NCBI GenBank assembly: GCA_017617445.1
Contig: JAFZWE010000036.1
Span: forward strand, 1-61,277
Source of the DNA: Bacteroidales bacterium
GTDB taxonomy: Bacteria; Bacteroidota; Bacteroidia; Bacteroidales; WCHB1-69
DNA length: 61,277 nt
Reading direction: 5' to 3'
Below the pieces are notes generated by a model, which saw only the letters and a list, made by a program, of their open reading frames with translations, did not search any database and was not told the DNA's origin. The stretch's first letter is position 1. Each line of letters begins with the position of its first letter. The translations under genes and the position numbers were made by a program. This document shows positions 35,659 to 45,613 of this stretch, piece after piece.

Positions 35659-38600
35659 GCCTCTTCAGTTTCTTCGGTTTTATTTTCAATAGTGCGGGGT
35701 TCCTCCGAGATTGCCAAGCGCTGCTTGTCCGCCTTCTTGTTCTTGCGCCATGCGCCGAAATCAGCAAAAAGGCTGTAGAGTATGGGGATAAGAATCAGGG
35801 TGACCAGAGTGGAAACCGAGAGACCCCAGGCCACCGTCATACCGAGGGCGTTCCACATTTCGGCGCCTTCCCCCTTGCCCACTGCCATCGGAATCATACC
35901 CAGCACCGTGGTAAGGGTGGTCATGAGGATGGGGCGCAGACGGGACTTGCCGGCGGTCACCACGGCATCATGGATGGCCATGCCCCTTTCACGACAAAGG
36001 ATGGTGTAGTCTATCAGCACGATACCGTTTTTCACCACAATACCGATCAGCATCAGCAAACCCACGAGGGCCATCACGCCGAGCGGGATGCCTGTAAGCG
36101 CCAGCCCGATAAACACGCCGGTGAAGGCGAACGGAATAGAGAACATGATGACAAACGGGTAGGTAAACGATTCAAACTGGGAGGCCATCACAATATAAAC
36201 CAGCAATACAATCAGAACCATCAGCGTGATCATGTCGGCGAAAGATTCCTGCTGGTCTTCCCATGCGCCGCCGATATTATAGGTCATTTCGGCAGGGAAA
36301 TCCATGGCATCCAGCTGTTGCTGAGCGCCTTCCACCACTTCACTCAACACGCCGTCCTTACCTACCACGCAGGACACCTTGACCATACGCTCACGGTTCT
36401 TGCGCTCAATGGTGGGCGGGGTGAACTCCTCCTCCACGGTGGCCAGTTCCTTGAGGCGGATGCCATTGCCACCCGTCACAGGATAGACCAAAATATTCTC
36501 AATGTCATCAATGCTCTGGCGACGGTCCTGCCTGTTGCGGACACGGATGTTGTACTCATCGCCATCCTCACGATAATAGGATGCCGTGCTCCCATTGAAG
36601 CTATTGCGGACATACATGGCGGCGGTGGTCAAATTCAGTCCGTGCTCCGCCAGCTTCTTGCGGTCAAAATTGACATGGAGCTCCGGAATATATTCCGTAC
36701 GGCTAATGTTGACCTCCGAGCATCCTTTCACACCGCGCATCCGCTGCGCCAAATCGGCAGCCACACGGTCAGACATCTCAAAGTCGTAGCCGTACAGCTC
36801 AATGTCCACCGTAGTCTGTCCTCCCATGCCACCGCTACCAACCGTCACATTGTACTTATAAAGCTCCGGATAGCCGTTCAAATCCTCACGCACCTGATCG
36901 GCAATCTGAGTGATAGAGCGTTTTCTTTCCGTTTTGTTTTTAAAACGCATGTTAAATTTCACGATGTTAGAGCCTGTCTCCGACATGATGCCGAAGGTAT
37001 TGTCCTCATCGGGCTGTCCCACCGAGAAGTTGCACATCAGCAATTCCGGATAATCCTGTTTCATGTGTTCCGCGAAACGCAAGCCGAAATCGCGGGAGGT
37101 CTCCATGCGGGTGCCCACCGGCAACTTCACCGTGGCCGACAGACGACCCATATCCTGTGTGGGGAAGAACTCCGTGGGGATGATTTTAATCAGGGCAGCA
37201 CTGCCCGAGAAGATGATCACGGCCAATATCACCACAATGAGGCGATGACTGACACACCAGCCCAAAAATCTGCTGTACACACGGTCAAGAGCATCCAAAA
37301 ACTTCTCAATGGGCTTGTAAATAGCACCAAACACCCTGCCCCTGCTGGGATTGCTCTTCAACATGACAGAGCAGAGCATCGGGGTGAGAGACAAAGCCGC
37401 CAGCGTGGACACCGAACAGACGATAGCCACAATCCAACCCAGCTGCTTGAACAGAATACCCGCTTGCCCTTCCAAGAAAGTGAGGGGCACAAACACAGCC
37501 AACAGCACCAAAGTGGTGGCAATAACAGAGAGAGACACCTCGCTGGTGGCGAACACCGCAGCCGCCTTGGGCCTGGTCCCTCGCTCAATGTGCGTGGTCA
37601 CATTCTCAAGAACCACAATGGCATCATCCACCACCATACCAATAGCGATACTCAAAGAAGACAAGGATATGATGTTCAATGAACTGCCTGTCAAACGCAA
37701 GTAAATAAAAGCGGCCACCAGAGATACCGGAATCACAATGGCGACAATGAAAGTGGCGCGCCACCTGCCCAAAAAGATCAGCACGACGATAACGACCAGA
37801 ATCAAAATGATGTAGATCGTCTCTTTCAAACTGTCAATGGTATTCTCAATACTTTCAGAAGTGTTGGCGATGATACCCAGTTCCACATCTGACGGAAGTT
37901 TCTTCTGCAGTTCCGGCAGCAGGTCCATCACCTTGTTGGAGATGTCCACGGAGTTGGCGCCGGACTGCTTCTGCACAATGATCATCGCCCCCCGGTTCCC
38001 GTTGTTGTACACCTCCTGCATTCTTTCCTGCACGGTATCCACCACATGGGCCACATCCCGCAGATACACGCTCTTGGTAGTGCCATCGCCGGCCACCACA
38101 ATGTCGTTGAGCTGGGAGGCATCTGCGAACTCCCCTTGCACACGTATGGAGTACGTCTCCGAACCGATGTCAACGGAACCGATGGGAAGGTTCTTGTTCT
38201 CCGCACCGATCTTGGCGGAGATTGTGGAGATGCTCAAATTGTACTCATCCAGCTTGTCCGGATCGCAATAGACAGCCACTTCACGCTGCGGTGCACCGGA
38301 AATAGAGACGGTACCCACGCCCTTGATACGGCTGATCGGCTGTGCCACACGCTCATCCAGAATCTTGTACAAGGCGTTGGTGCTCGGCCCTGACTTCACT
38401 GACAACATCAGGATGGGAATATCATCCATACTAAACTTGAACAGGAAAGGCAGCTTACAGCCATCGGGCAACGACGAGTTCATCATGTCCAACTTGTCGC
38501 GCACATCATTGGTGGCTTTTTCAATATCAATTCCATACTCAAACTCCAAAGTGACAATGGAATAATTCTCCTTGGACTGGGAAGTCAACTCCTTCAAGTC

Positions 38601-38825
38601 CTCCACGCTGTTCAACACATTTTCAATGGGCTTGGTGACGTTGTTCTCAATATCGGCCGCACTGGCTCCCGCATACACCGTAAACACCATGATATGGTTG
38701 GAACCCATATCCGGAAAGAGGTCTATCGGAAGTTTCATGACGGAAAAAACACCAAGAATGGCAATGGCCACGTACACCAGCGCGGTCATGATCGGCTTTC
38801 TAACAGAGGATTGGTATAAACTCAT
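35655..38825 (-). CDS. RND-family efflux permease (AcrB/HAE1-like)
   Basis: 1056 residues, twelve membrane helices in the RND pattern with two large periplasmic loops. The proton-relay Asp pair is in GMVVDDAIVVLENV near residue 410. The N-terminus (SSVRKPIMTALVYVAIAILG) and FPTQDMGRLS are typical of drug pumps. No membrane-fusion or outer-membrane channel gene accompanies it, so its partners are elsewhere. The C-terminus is Lys- and Glu-rich. Confidence 0.94.
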   Translation of the reverse strand: MSLYQSSVRKPIMTALVYVAIAILGVFSVMKLPIDLFPDMGSNHIMVFTVYAGASAADIENNVTKPIENVLNSVEDLKELTSQSKENYSIVTLEFEYGIDIEKATNDVRDKLDMMNSSLPDGCKLPFLFKFSMDDIPILMLSVKSGPSTNALYKILDERVAQPISRIKGVGTVSISGAPQREVAVYCDPDKLDEYNLSISTISAKIGAENKNLPIGSVDIGSETYSIRVQGEFADASQLNDIVVAGDGTTKSVYLRDVAHVVDTVQERMQEVYNNGNRGAMIIVQKQSGANSVDISNKVMDLLPELQKKLPSDVELGIIANTSESIENTIDSLKETIYIILILVVIVVLIFLGRWRATFIVAIVIPVSLVAAFIYLRLTGSSLNIISLSSLSIAIGMVVDDAIVVLENVTTHIERGTRPKAAAVFATSEVSLSVIATTLVLLAVFVPLTFLEGQAGILFKQLGWIVAIVCSVSTLAALSLTPMLCSVMLKSNPSRGRVFGAIYKPIEKFLDALDRVYSRFLGWCVSHRLIVVILAVIIFSGSAALIKIIPTEFFPTQDMGRLSATVKLPVGTRMETSRDFGLRFAEHMKQDYPELLMCNFSVGQPDEDNTFGIMSETGSNIVKFNMRFKNKTERKRSITQIADQVREDLNGYPELYKYNVTVGSGGMGGQTTVDIELYGYDFEMSDRVAADLAQRMRGVKGCSEVNISRTEYIPELHVNFDRKKLAEHGLNLTTAAMYVRNSFNGSTASYYREDGDEYNIRVRNRQDRRQSIDDIENILVYPVTGGNGIRLKELATVEEEFTPPTIERKNRERMVKVSCVVGKDGVLSEVVEGAQQQLDAMDFPAEMTYNIGGAWEDQQESFADMITLMVLIVLLVYIVMASQFESFTYPFVIMFSIPFAFTGVFIGLALTGIPLGVMALVGLLMLIGIVVKNGIVLIDYTILCRERGMAIHDAVVTAGKSRLRPILMTTLTTVLGMIPMAVGKGEGAEMWNALGMTVAWGLSVSTLVTLILIPILYSLFADFGAWRKNKKADKQRLAISEEPRTIENKTEETEEA

Positions 38826-38847
38826 ACTGTCTTTACTATAAATTCAT

Positions 38848-38864
38848 GCTTTGACAAACAAAGC
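38848..38864. promoter_or_regulatory. Short inverted repeat upstream of the RND gene
   Basis: GCTTTG-ACAAA-CAAAGC, 22 nt before the start codon. It could be an operator for a repressor or a leader hairpin; no regulator gene is beside it. Confidence 0.25.
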
Positions 38865-39056
38865 AAACACGTTTTTTCAACATTTGTTTTATCTTGAATG
38901 AAAAAAACAAGAAATTAATTTATAACATATTTATATTCAAATATTTGATTCCAGATAAAACAAACGGCAATATTACAAGAAAAAAATGAAAGAGAGGCGT
39001 TTGAAGGAAAAAAATGCTTTCCTTGAATTTGGTCGCCAACTTTTAAGATTTTCTTG

Positions 39057-39065
39057 TACTTTTGC
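39057..39065 (+). promoter_or_regulatory. Promoter -7 element TACTTTTGC for typA-sufS
   Basis: It lies 34 nt upstream of the typA GTG start. Confidence 0.6.
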
Positions 39066-39099
39066 ACTTTAAAAATTTGAGCAACAAAATCTTACTAAA

Positions 39100-40920
39100 G
39101 TGCAAAATATCAGAAATATAGCCATTATCGCGCACGTTGACCACGGCAAAACCACGCTGGTTGACCGTTTTCTTTACCAGAGCAACCTGTTCCGCAAGGA
39201 CCAGCAGACCCAAGAGCTGCTGCTTGACAACAACGATTTGGAACGGGAACGTGGCATCACCATTCTTTCCAAGAATGTTTCCGTACGATATAAGGATTAC
39301 AAAATCAACATCATTGACACTCCCGGCCACAGCGATTTCGGTGGCGAGGTGGAGCGTGTACTCAACATGGCCGACGGCGTGCTGCTGATTGTGGACGCAC
39401 TGGAAGGCCCGATGCCCCAGACCCGTTTCGTGTGCCAGAAGGCCATTGAAATGGGGCTCAAGCCCATTGTGGTCATCAACAAGGTGGACAAGCCCAACTG
39501 CAACCCCGAGCTGGCACAGGAGGCCGTCTTTGAACTGATGTTCAACCTGGGAGCCACCGACGACCAGCTGGACTTCCCCACCGTCTATGGCTCCGCCAAA
39601 CAGGGCTGGATGGGCCCCGACTGGAAAACGCCCACCAAGGACATCAGCTATCTTTTGGACAAAATCATCGAGGTGATTCCCGCACCGAAGGTGGAAGAAG
39701 GAAGCCTGCAGCTGATGATCTCCTCGCTGGACTACTCTTCATACGTGGGACGTATCGCCATCGGCAAACTCAAACGCGGCACCTTGGAATGGGGCCAGAA
39801 CGTCAGCCTGGTCAAGCGCGACGGCACCATGATGCACTCCAAAATCAAGGAGCTCTATGTTTTTGAAGGACTGGGAAAAGAGAAGATGAAACAGACCATC
39901 TATCCGGGTGAAATCTGTGCCATTCTCGGACTGGACAACTTTGACATTGGGGACACCATCGCCGACTTTGAGAATCCGGAGCCACTGCCTCCCATCAAAG
40001 TGGACGAACCCACCATGAGCATGTTGTTCACCATCAACAACTCCCCCTTCTTCGGAAAAGAGGGCAAATACGTCACTTCCAGACACTTGCGCGACAGACT
40101 TTTCCACGAATTGGAGAAGAATCTGGCCCTGCGGGTGGAGGAAACCGACTCTCCCGACCGCTTGAACGTCTATGGACGCGGGGTACTTCATCTCTCCGTG
40201 CTGATTGAGACCATGCGCCGGGAGGGGTATGAGCTCCAAGTGGGCCAGCCCCAAGTGATCATTAAGGAGATTGACGGACAGAAATGCGAGCCGGTGGAGC
40301 AGCTCACCGTACTGGTGCCGGAAGAGTTCTCCAGCCGCGTGATCGACTATGTTTCCCGCAGAAAAGGGAACCTGACCTCCATGGACACCATTGGCGACCG
40401 CATCCACCTCAATTTCGAGATTCCCTCCCGCGGCACCATCGGCCTGCGCAACCAAGTGCTCACCGCCACGGAAGGTGAGGCCATCATGTCACACCGCTTC
40501 ATGGAATTCCAACCCTGGAAAGGCGACATCCCCGGCAGACACTGCGGCGCACTGATCTCTATGGAAACCGGTCAATCCTATCCCTACGCCATCAACAAGT
40601 TGCAAGACCGCGGATCCTTCTTCATCGAACCCAACGACATGGTGTACGAAGGACAGGTCATCGGCGAGCATATCCGCCAGGATGACTTGGTCATCAATGT
40701 ATGCAAATCCAAGCAGCTCAGTAACATGCGTGCCGCAGGTTCAGACGAGAAGATGAGAATCGCCCCGGCCATCAAATTCTCCTTGGAAGAATACATGGAA
40801 TTTATCGCAGAAGACGAGTATCTGGAGATTACGCCGAAGTCTCTGCGTGTCAGAAAGATCATCCTCAACGCCTTGGAACGCAAACGTGCCGAACAACGCG
40901 CCCAGTCCATGGAAGAGTAA
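39100..40920 (+). CDS. typA: Ribosome-associated GTPase TypA/BipA
   Basis: 606 residues with a GTG start at 39100; no ATG is available before the G1 motif. G1 AHVDHGKTT, the ERERGITI switch, DTPGH and NKVD motifs are intact, followed by EF-G-like domains III and V and the BipA-specific C-terminus. It acts on ribosome assembly under stress. It is followed 36 nt later by sufS. Confidence 0.97.
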   Translation: MQNIRNIAIIAHVDHGKTTLVDRFLYQSNLFRKDQQTQELLLDNNDLERERGITILSKNVSVRYKDYKINIIDTPGHSDFGGEVERVLNMADGVLLIVDALEGPMPQTRFVCQKAIEMGLKPIVVINKVDKPNCNPELAQEAVFELMFNLGATDDQLDFPTVYGSAKQGWMGPDWKTPTKDISYLLDKIIEVIPAPKVEEGSLQLMISSLDYSSYVGRIAIGKLKRGTLEWGQNVSLVKRDGTMMHSKIKELYVFEGLGKEKMKQTIYPGEICAILGLDNFDIGDTIADFENPEPLPPIKVDEPTMSMLFTINNSPFFGKEGKYVTSRHLRDRLFHELEKNLALRVEETDSPDRLNVYGRGVLHLSVLIETMRREGYELQVGQPQVIIKEIDGQKCEPVEQLTVLVPEEFSSRVIDYVSRRKGNLTSMDTIGDRIHLNFEIPSRGTIGLRNQVLTATEGEAIMSHRFMEFQPWKGDIPGRHCGALISMETGQSYPYAINKLQDRGSFFIEPNDMVYEGQVIGEHIRQDDLVINVCKSKQLSNMRAAGSDEKMRIAPAIKFSLEEYMEFIAEDEYLEITPKSLRVRKIILNALERKRAEQRAQSMEE

Positions 40921-40956
40921 GCCATTGCCGGAGCATCCGCCAACAGAACCGCCAGC

Positions 40957-42159
40957 ATGAACAGAAGCGATTTCCCCATATTGGAACAGAGCGTCAACGG
41001 AAAGCCGTTGGTGTATTTTGACAATGCGGCCACCACGCAGAAACCGCAGGTGGTCATTGACACCCTCACCGACTACTACCGCACCATCAACAGTAACATC
41101 CACCGCGGAGTGCACTATCTGAGCCAGAAAGCCACCGAGGCTTTTGAAGAGGCCCGACGCACCGTGCAGGCATTCATCAACGCCCCCACCCCGCAGGAGG
41201 TCATTTTCACGCGGGGCACCACAGAAAGCATCAACCTGATTGCCTCCTCCTTCGGCAAACGCTTCCTGCAAGCGGATGACGAAGTGCTGGTGTCGGAAAT
41301 GGAGCACCACGCCAACATTGTCCCTTGGCAGCTGGCCTGCGAGCAAAGCGGAGCACACCTCCGCGTTATCCCCTTCAACGATGCGGGAGAACTGGAGCTT
41401 GACCACCTGGACAACCTGCTGAACGAACGGACCAGAATCGTGGCCGTCAGTCATGTCTCCAACACCCTGGGCACCATCAACCCCATCCGGGAAATCATCC
41501 AAAAGGCACACGCAAAAAAAATCCCCGTCATGATTGACGGAGCCCAAGCCATATCCCACATTCCCGTGGATGTGCAAGAACTGGACTGCGACTTCTACTG
41601 TTTTTCCGGTCACAAGATGTATGCCCCGATGGGCATTGGCGTAATGTTTGGCAAAGCCCAGTGGCTCAACGAGATGCCCCCCTACCAGGGTGGTGGAGAG
41701 ATGATCCAGCGAGTCACCTTTGAAAAGACCACCTACAACGAACTCCCGTTCAAGTTCGAGGCCGGAACCCCTGCCGTCGGCGATGTACTGGGACTCAAAA
41801 CTGCCATTGACTATATCCAGCAGCTGGGCATGGCTCGCATCGCAGAACGAGAACAAGCCCTTTTGAATTACGCCACAGAAAAACTTTCCGCCATCAGCGG
41901 ACTGAGAATTTACGGAACATCCGCAGAAAAGACATCGCTCATATCATTCAACCTCAATAATATCCACCATTTTGATGTAGGTTTTATCATTGACAAAATG
42001 GGGGTAGCTGTGCGCACGGGGCATCACTGCACCCAGCCCGTGATGGACCATTACCACATCCCCGGGACCATACGTGCTTCGTTTGCCTTTTACAACACAG
42101 AAGCCGAAATCGACCAGCTGGCCGCCGCGATAGAAAAGGCAAAACAGATGTTGGGGTAA
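40957..42159 (+). CDS. sufS: Cysteine desulfurase SufS
   Basis: 400 residues. The fold-type I aminotransferase has the PLP Lys in FSGHKMYAP (about 225) and the catalytic Cys in RTGHHCTQP (about 360). It supplies sulfur for Fe-S clusters. The usual sufBCD partners are absent here; linkage to typA is unusual. The stop lies 2 nt from a convergent lipoprotein gene. Confidence 0.93.
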   Translation: MNRSDFPILEQSVNGKPLVYFDNAATTQKPQVVIDTLTDYYRTINSNIHRGVHYLSQKATEAFEEARRTVQAFINAPTPQEVIFTRGTTESINLIASSFGKRFLQADDEVLVSEMEHHANIVPWQLACEQSGAHLRVIPFNDAGELELDHLDNLLNERTRIVAVSHVSNTLGTINPIREIIQKAHAKKIPVMIDGAQAISHIPVDVQELDCDFYCFSGHKMYAPMGIGVMFGKAQWLNEMPPYQGGGEMIQRVTFEKTTYNELPFKFEAGTPAVGDVLGLKTAIDYIQQLGMARIAEREQALLNYATEKLSAISGLRIYGTSAEKTSLISFNLNNIHHFDVGFIIDKMGVAVRTGHHCTQPVMDHYHIPGTIRASFAFYNTEAEIDQLAAAIEKAKQMLG

Positions 42160-42161
42160 AC

Positions 42162-42665
42162 CTAATACTTTTTCACCACAATGGGAGTGGTTTCCACCGT
42201 ATTGCTCACATGCAGGGCACGATCCACGATGTAACACTTCATCATCAGTGTGTCATACAGGGATGAATAGTCAAAACTATTGATATCCAGATCAATATGA
42301 ATTTCCCCCTCAATGGATTCCGGCACAGTGTTGCTCAAACGGGGGATGCGCTGGTTGAACGTCAAGCCATTGAACTCCAGTTTGCGGAATTCTCCATTCT
42401 CTTTTTTGTAATAATCAATAAAAAAATTGTAGTAATAGACGGAAGAGGTGTCAAAAGGAGGGTCTATATCCTGTTCATTCAGACCGATATCCCCATCTCC
42501 ATCCTGAAAGTGGAGGACAAGATGTGCCCGATGGTCAATGCCCGTACCGTCATTCACCTTCTCCAAGCTCACAAACTCAATAAAGGGCTCCACCGGGAAC
42601 TTCTCCCTTTTATCGCAGGAGAAGAGCAGGAGGGACAGACAAAAAAGCAGACAGATATTCCGCAT
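42162..42665 (-). CDS. Hypothetical lipoprotein
   Basis: 167 residues from the ATG at 42665; the longer frame crosses the promoter. The lipobox is LLFSC. The mature part has an acidic DGDGDIGLNEQD segment that resembles a calcium-type loop and beta-rich sequence around it. Related short lipoproteins occur across Bacteroidales, with no known function. Confidence 0.75.
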   Translation of the reverse strand: MRNICLLFCLSLLLFSCDKREKFPVEPFIEFVSLEKVNDGTGIDHRAHLVLHFQDGDGDIGLNEQDIDPPFDTSSVYYYNFFIDYYKKENGEFRKLEFNGLTFNQRIPRLSNTVPESIEGEIHIDLDINSFDYSSLYDTLMMKCYIVDRALHVSNTVETTPIVVKKY

Positions 42666-42685
42666 AGTACAAAGTGAAAAACCGT

Positions 42686-42694
42686 GCAAAAGTA
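42686..42694 (-). promoter_or_regulatory. Promoter -7 element TACTTTTGC for the 42162 lipoprotein
   Basis: It lies 20 nt before the ATG at 42665, back to back with the pyrF promoter (13-bp gap). Confidence 0.55.
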
Positions 42695-42707
42695 AACAAA
42701 TTTTGCG

Positions 42708-42716
42708 TACCTTTGC
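42708..42716 (+). promoter_or_regulatory. Promoter -7 element TACCTTTGC for pyrF
   Basis: It lies 61 nt upstream of the pyrF ATG, so the long upstream frame in the same phase is not part of the gene. Confidence 0.55.
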
Positions 42717-42777
42717 CCGTTTTTTAGCGAACCAACCTGTAAAATTCATTTCCAACAACAAAAATCAGCAACTTATT

Positions 42778-43479
42778 ATGGCAAAGGATGTTATTATCGC
42801 ACTGGATTTCCCGGACATGCAGCAGACTCTCACGTTTTTGGACCGTTTCACTGGTCGGAAACCTTTTGTGAAAGTGGGCATGGAATTATTTTACGCCACC
42901 GGCCCCGACATTGTCCGCACGCTGAAGGCACGCGGGCACAAGGTGTTTTTAGACCTGAAGCTGCACGATATCCCCAACACAGTAGGCAAAGCCATGCGGG
43001 TGCTGGCGGGTTTGGGTGCGGACATCTGCAATGTGCACGCCGCCGGCACGGCAGCAATGATGCGTGCCGCTTTGGAGGGGCTTTCCAGCACGGACGGGAA
43101 GCGTCCCCTGCTGATTGCCGTCACCCAGTTGACCTCCACCAATGAAGAGCAGCTTCACAACGAGTTACTGGTCAATGAAAACATGAACGACACCATTGCG
43201 CATTATGCCCGCAATGCTCAAAGTGCAGGGCTGGACGGGGTAGTCTGTTCCCCACTGGAAGCCGCACTGGTGAAGCAAGCCTGCGGGGCGGAGTTCCTGA
43301 CCGTGACACCGGGCATACGCTTTGCCGATGCAGCCAAAGACGACCAGTCGCGCATCACCACGCCGGCACGCGCCCGTGAAATCGGCTCCGACTACATCGT
43401 AGTGGGCCGTCCCATCACCGCCGCCGCTGACCCCGTGGCCGCATACGAACGGTGTGTTAAAGAATTTTTGGGAATATAA
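42778..43479 (+). CDS. pyrF: Orotidine 5'-phosphate decarboxylase
   Basis: 233 residues from the ATG at 42778. The catalytic motif DLKLHDIPNTV (Lys-Asp-Lys-Asp tetrad) lies near residue 60, and VVGRPITAA binds phosphate. This is the short type 1 form, while many Bacteroidota carry a longer type 2 enzyme of about 270 residues. It converts OMP to UMP. Confidence 0.95.
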   Translation: MAKDVIIALDFPDMQQTLTFLDRFTGRKPFVKVGMELFYATGPDIVRTLKARGHKVFLDLKLHDIPNTVGKAMRVLAGLGADICNVHAAGTAAMMRAALEGLSSTDGKRPLLIAVTQLTSTNEEQLHNELLVNENMNDTIAHYARNAQSAGLDGVVCSPLEAALVKQACGAEFLTVTPGIRFADAAKDDQSRITTPARAREIGSDYIVVGRPITAAADPVAAYERCVKEFLGI

Positions 43480-43503
43480 TTCCTTGATTTACAAATAAAG
43501 ATA

Positions 43504-44259
43504 CTACATCTTCTCCCATTCCGTTTTCACACGGCAGTACTCTTCCTTCCCGTCTTCCGAACGGATAACGGAGATATATTCTCTTTCCGATTTCTGTACC
43601 GTATGCACCTCGTACCGGACGCCCATACGCGCCTGTTGTGTGTAGTTGAGTACAATGCCGGTCAGCCGATGTTGCTGCAGAAATGAAAGAGGGAGACTGT
43701 CGGTAATCCAGCGGGCATACGCCGTATTGTTGACATGCAGGTTGCTATCGATATCCGAGTAAAGCACGTCCCTGACCGCGGGGGGAAAAGCGCAGTCTCC
43801 AGAGACCGGCGGCACCTTGAGTGGAATGGGGAAAGTGTCATTCTGGCCCATCAGGTGGGAGATATCGCATCCCACCACCTCTTCCACCTTCAGCGGGCGG
43901 AACTCGCGGTCATCCAGCACCAGCCACAACGACTGGGCACGGAGGACGAGCTCACCTTTCTGGTTGAAGACCTCAAAACTGCGGGGCTGGAAAACGCCCT
44001 GCGGGGGATTGGCCCACGTGTGGACGGTGATGCGGTCATATTTGCGGGGCATCCGCTCTATGCGGAGTCCCATCCGGTAAATGGCCCAGAAACATCCCTT
44101 GGCGTGCAGGTCATTCCATCCCATGCCGCGGCTGTCCACATGCAAATCGGCGGTGGTCTGCATACAACCCATCAGGTACTGCAAACTCACCTCAAAATTT
44201 TGGCTAACATTATGTGACTGTATGTCAAATTGTTGTGTAAAAATACGAGGATCTTCCAT
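43504..44259 (-). CDS. Acyl-ACP thioesterase
   Basis: 251 residues, a double hot-dog fold. The N-terminal domain carries QTTADLHVDSRGMGW and the second carries SDIDSNLHVNNTAYARW, the Asn/His/Cys-type catalytic region of FatA/FatB relatives. It releases free fatty acids from acyl carrier protein. The gene is alone, with its own promoter. Confidence 0.9.
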   Translation of the reverse strand: MEDPRIFTQQFDIQSHNVSQNFEVSLQYLMGCMQTTADLHVDSRGMGWNDLHAKGCFWAIYRMGLRIERMPRKYDRITVHTWANPPQGVFQPRSFEVFNQKGELVLRAQSLWLVLDDREFRPLKVEEVVGCDISHLMGQNDTFPIPLKVPPVSGDCAFPPAVRDVLYSDIDSNLHVNNTAYARWITDSLPLSFLQQHRLTGIVLNYTQQARMGVRYEVHTVQKSEREYISVIRSEDGKEEYCRVKTEWEKM

Positions 44260-44277
44260 CTAAATTTATTATAGCTC

Positions 44278-44286
44278 GCAAAAGTA
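44278..44286 (-). promoter_or_regulatory. Promoter -7 element TACTTTTGC for the thioesterase gene
   Basis: It lies 18 nt upstream of the ATG at 44259. Confidence 0.55.
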
Positions 44287-44330
44287 CGCAAGTTTTGAAA
44301 AAAAGGAGGGCTTTTCTGCAAAAAAAAACT

Positions 44331-44339
44331 TACTTTTGC
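44331..44339 (+). promoter_or_regulatory. Promoter -7 element TACTTTTGC for the hflX operon
   Basis: It lies 17 nt before the hflX ATG at 44357 and covers a TTG at 44336 that would otherwise look like a start. Confidence 0.6.
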
Positions 44340-44356
44340 ACCCGTTTTCACAAAGC

Positions 44357-45577
44357 ATGAAGAAAGAAGAACTGACAAACTCCATCCATACTGAACAAGC
44401 GGTCATCATAGGTGTTTCGACACCTGCCAACGGCTTGGAACGCGTCAACGAGTATCTGGACGAACTGGCTTTCCTGCTGGACACGGCCGGGGGCGTTGCG
44501 GTGCGCAAGTTCATCCAGAACCTCCCCTACCCCGACCCCAAGACCTATCTGGGCAGCGGGAAACTGGAAGAGGTGGCGCTCTTTATCCAAGAGAACCACA
44601 TTGACCTGGCAGTTTTTGACGATGAGCTGTCACCCTCGCAGCTGCGCAACGTGGAGGCCGTGCTGCACTGCAAGGTCATGGACCGCACCCATTTGATTTT
44701 AGACATTTTTGCCAAACGAGCCCAGACTGCCCATGCCAAGGTGCAAGTAGAACTTGCTCAATATCAATATCTTCTACCCAGACTGACAGGCATGTGGACC
44801 CACTTGCAGAAACAGCGCGGCGGCATTGGGATGAGAGGCCCCGGAGAAAAAGAAATTGAAACCGACCGTCGAATCATCCGCGACCGCATCGCCCTTCTCA
44901 AGCGCAAACTCGCTGATATCGACCGGCAGAAACTCACCCAGCGCGGGCATCGCGAACAGTTTGTCAGAGTGGCCTTAGTGGGATATACCAACGTGGGCAA
45001 ATCCACCCTGATGAACCTGATCAGCAAATCCAACGTGTTTGCGGAGAACAAACTGTTCGCCACCTTGGACACCACCGTGCGGAAAGTGGTCATCAACAAC
45101 CTCCCCTTCCTGCTGTCCGACACCGTGGGATTCATCCGCAAACTGCCGCACAGCCTGATTGAATCTTTCAAGTCCACATTGGATGAAATCCGGGAAACCG
45201 ACCTCATCCTCCATGTCGTGGACATCAGCCATCCCGACTTTGAAGAGCAGATCACCATCGTCAACCAGACCCTACAAGAAATCGGAGCCGCCGACAAGCC
45301 CGTCATCACCATCTTCAACAAAATAGACAACTACCGCTGGGTGGAAAAAGAGCCGGACGACCTCACGCCCAGGACCAAGGAGAACATCACCCTGGAAGAG
45401 CTGCGCCAGACCTGGATGGCCCGCATCAACCACCGCACCCTCTTCATCTCCGCCAAAACCAAAGAGAACCTGGAAGAGATGAAATCCGTCCTCTATGAGG
45501 AGATCAAAAAACTGCACATCCAAATCTATCCATACAATAATTTCTTATATGAAATCCCCGAAACAGAGGCCGAATGA
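44357..45577 (+). CDS. hflX: Ribosome-splitting GTPase HflX
   Basis: 406 residues from the ATG at 44357. The N-terminal HflX domain with the glycine-rich RGGIGMRGPGEKEIETDRR linker precedes a GTPase domain: G1 GYTNVGKST, G3 DTVGFIRKLP, G4 NKID. It rescues stalled ribosomes under stress. It heads a five-gene plus-strand run to 50008. Confidence 0.96.
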   Translation: MKKEELTNSIHTEQAVIIGVSTPANGLERVNEYLDELAFLLDTAGGVAVRKFIQNLPYPDPKTYLGSGKLEEVALFIQENHIDLAVFDDELSPSQLRNVEAVLHCKVMDRTHLILDIFAKRAQTAHAKVQVELAQYQYLLPRLTGMWTHLQKQRGGIGMRGPGEKEIETDRRIIRDRIALLKRKLADIDRQKLTQRGHREQFVRVALVGYTNVGKSTLMNLISKSNVFAENKLFATLDTTVRKVVINNLPFLLSDTVGFIRKLPHSLIESFKSTLDEIRETDLILHVVDISHPDFEEQITIVNQTLQEIGAADKPVITIFNKIDNYRWVEKEPDDLTPRTKENITLEELRQTWMARINHRTLFISAKTKENLEEMKSVLYEEIKKLHIQIYPYNNFLYEIPETEAE

Positions 45578-45613
45578 GCCTTCCGGGAAAAGAAAAAATC
45601 TGAAAAAAACATC

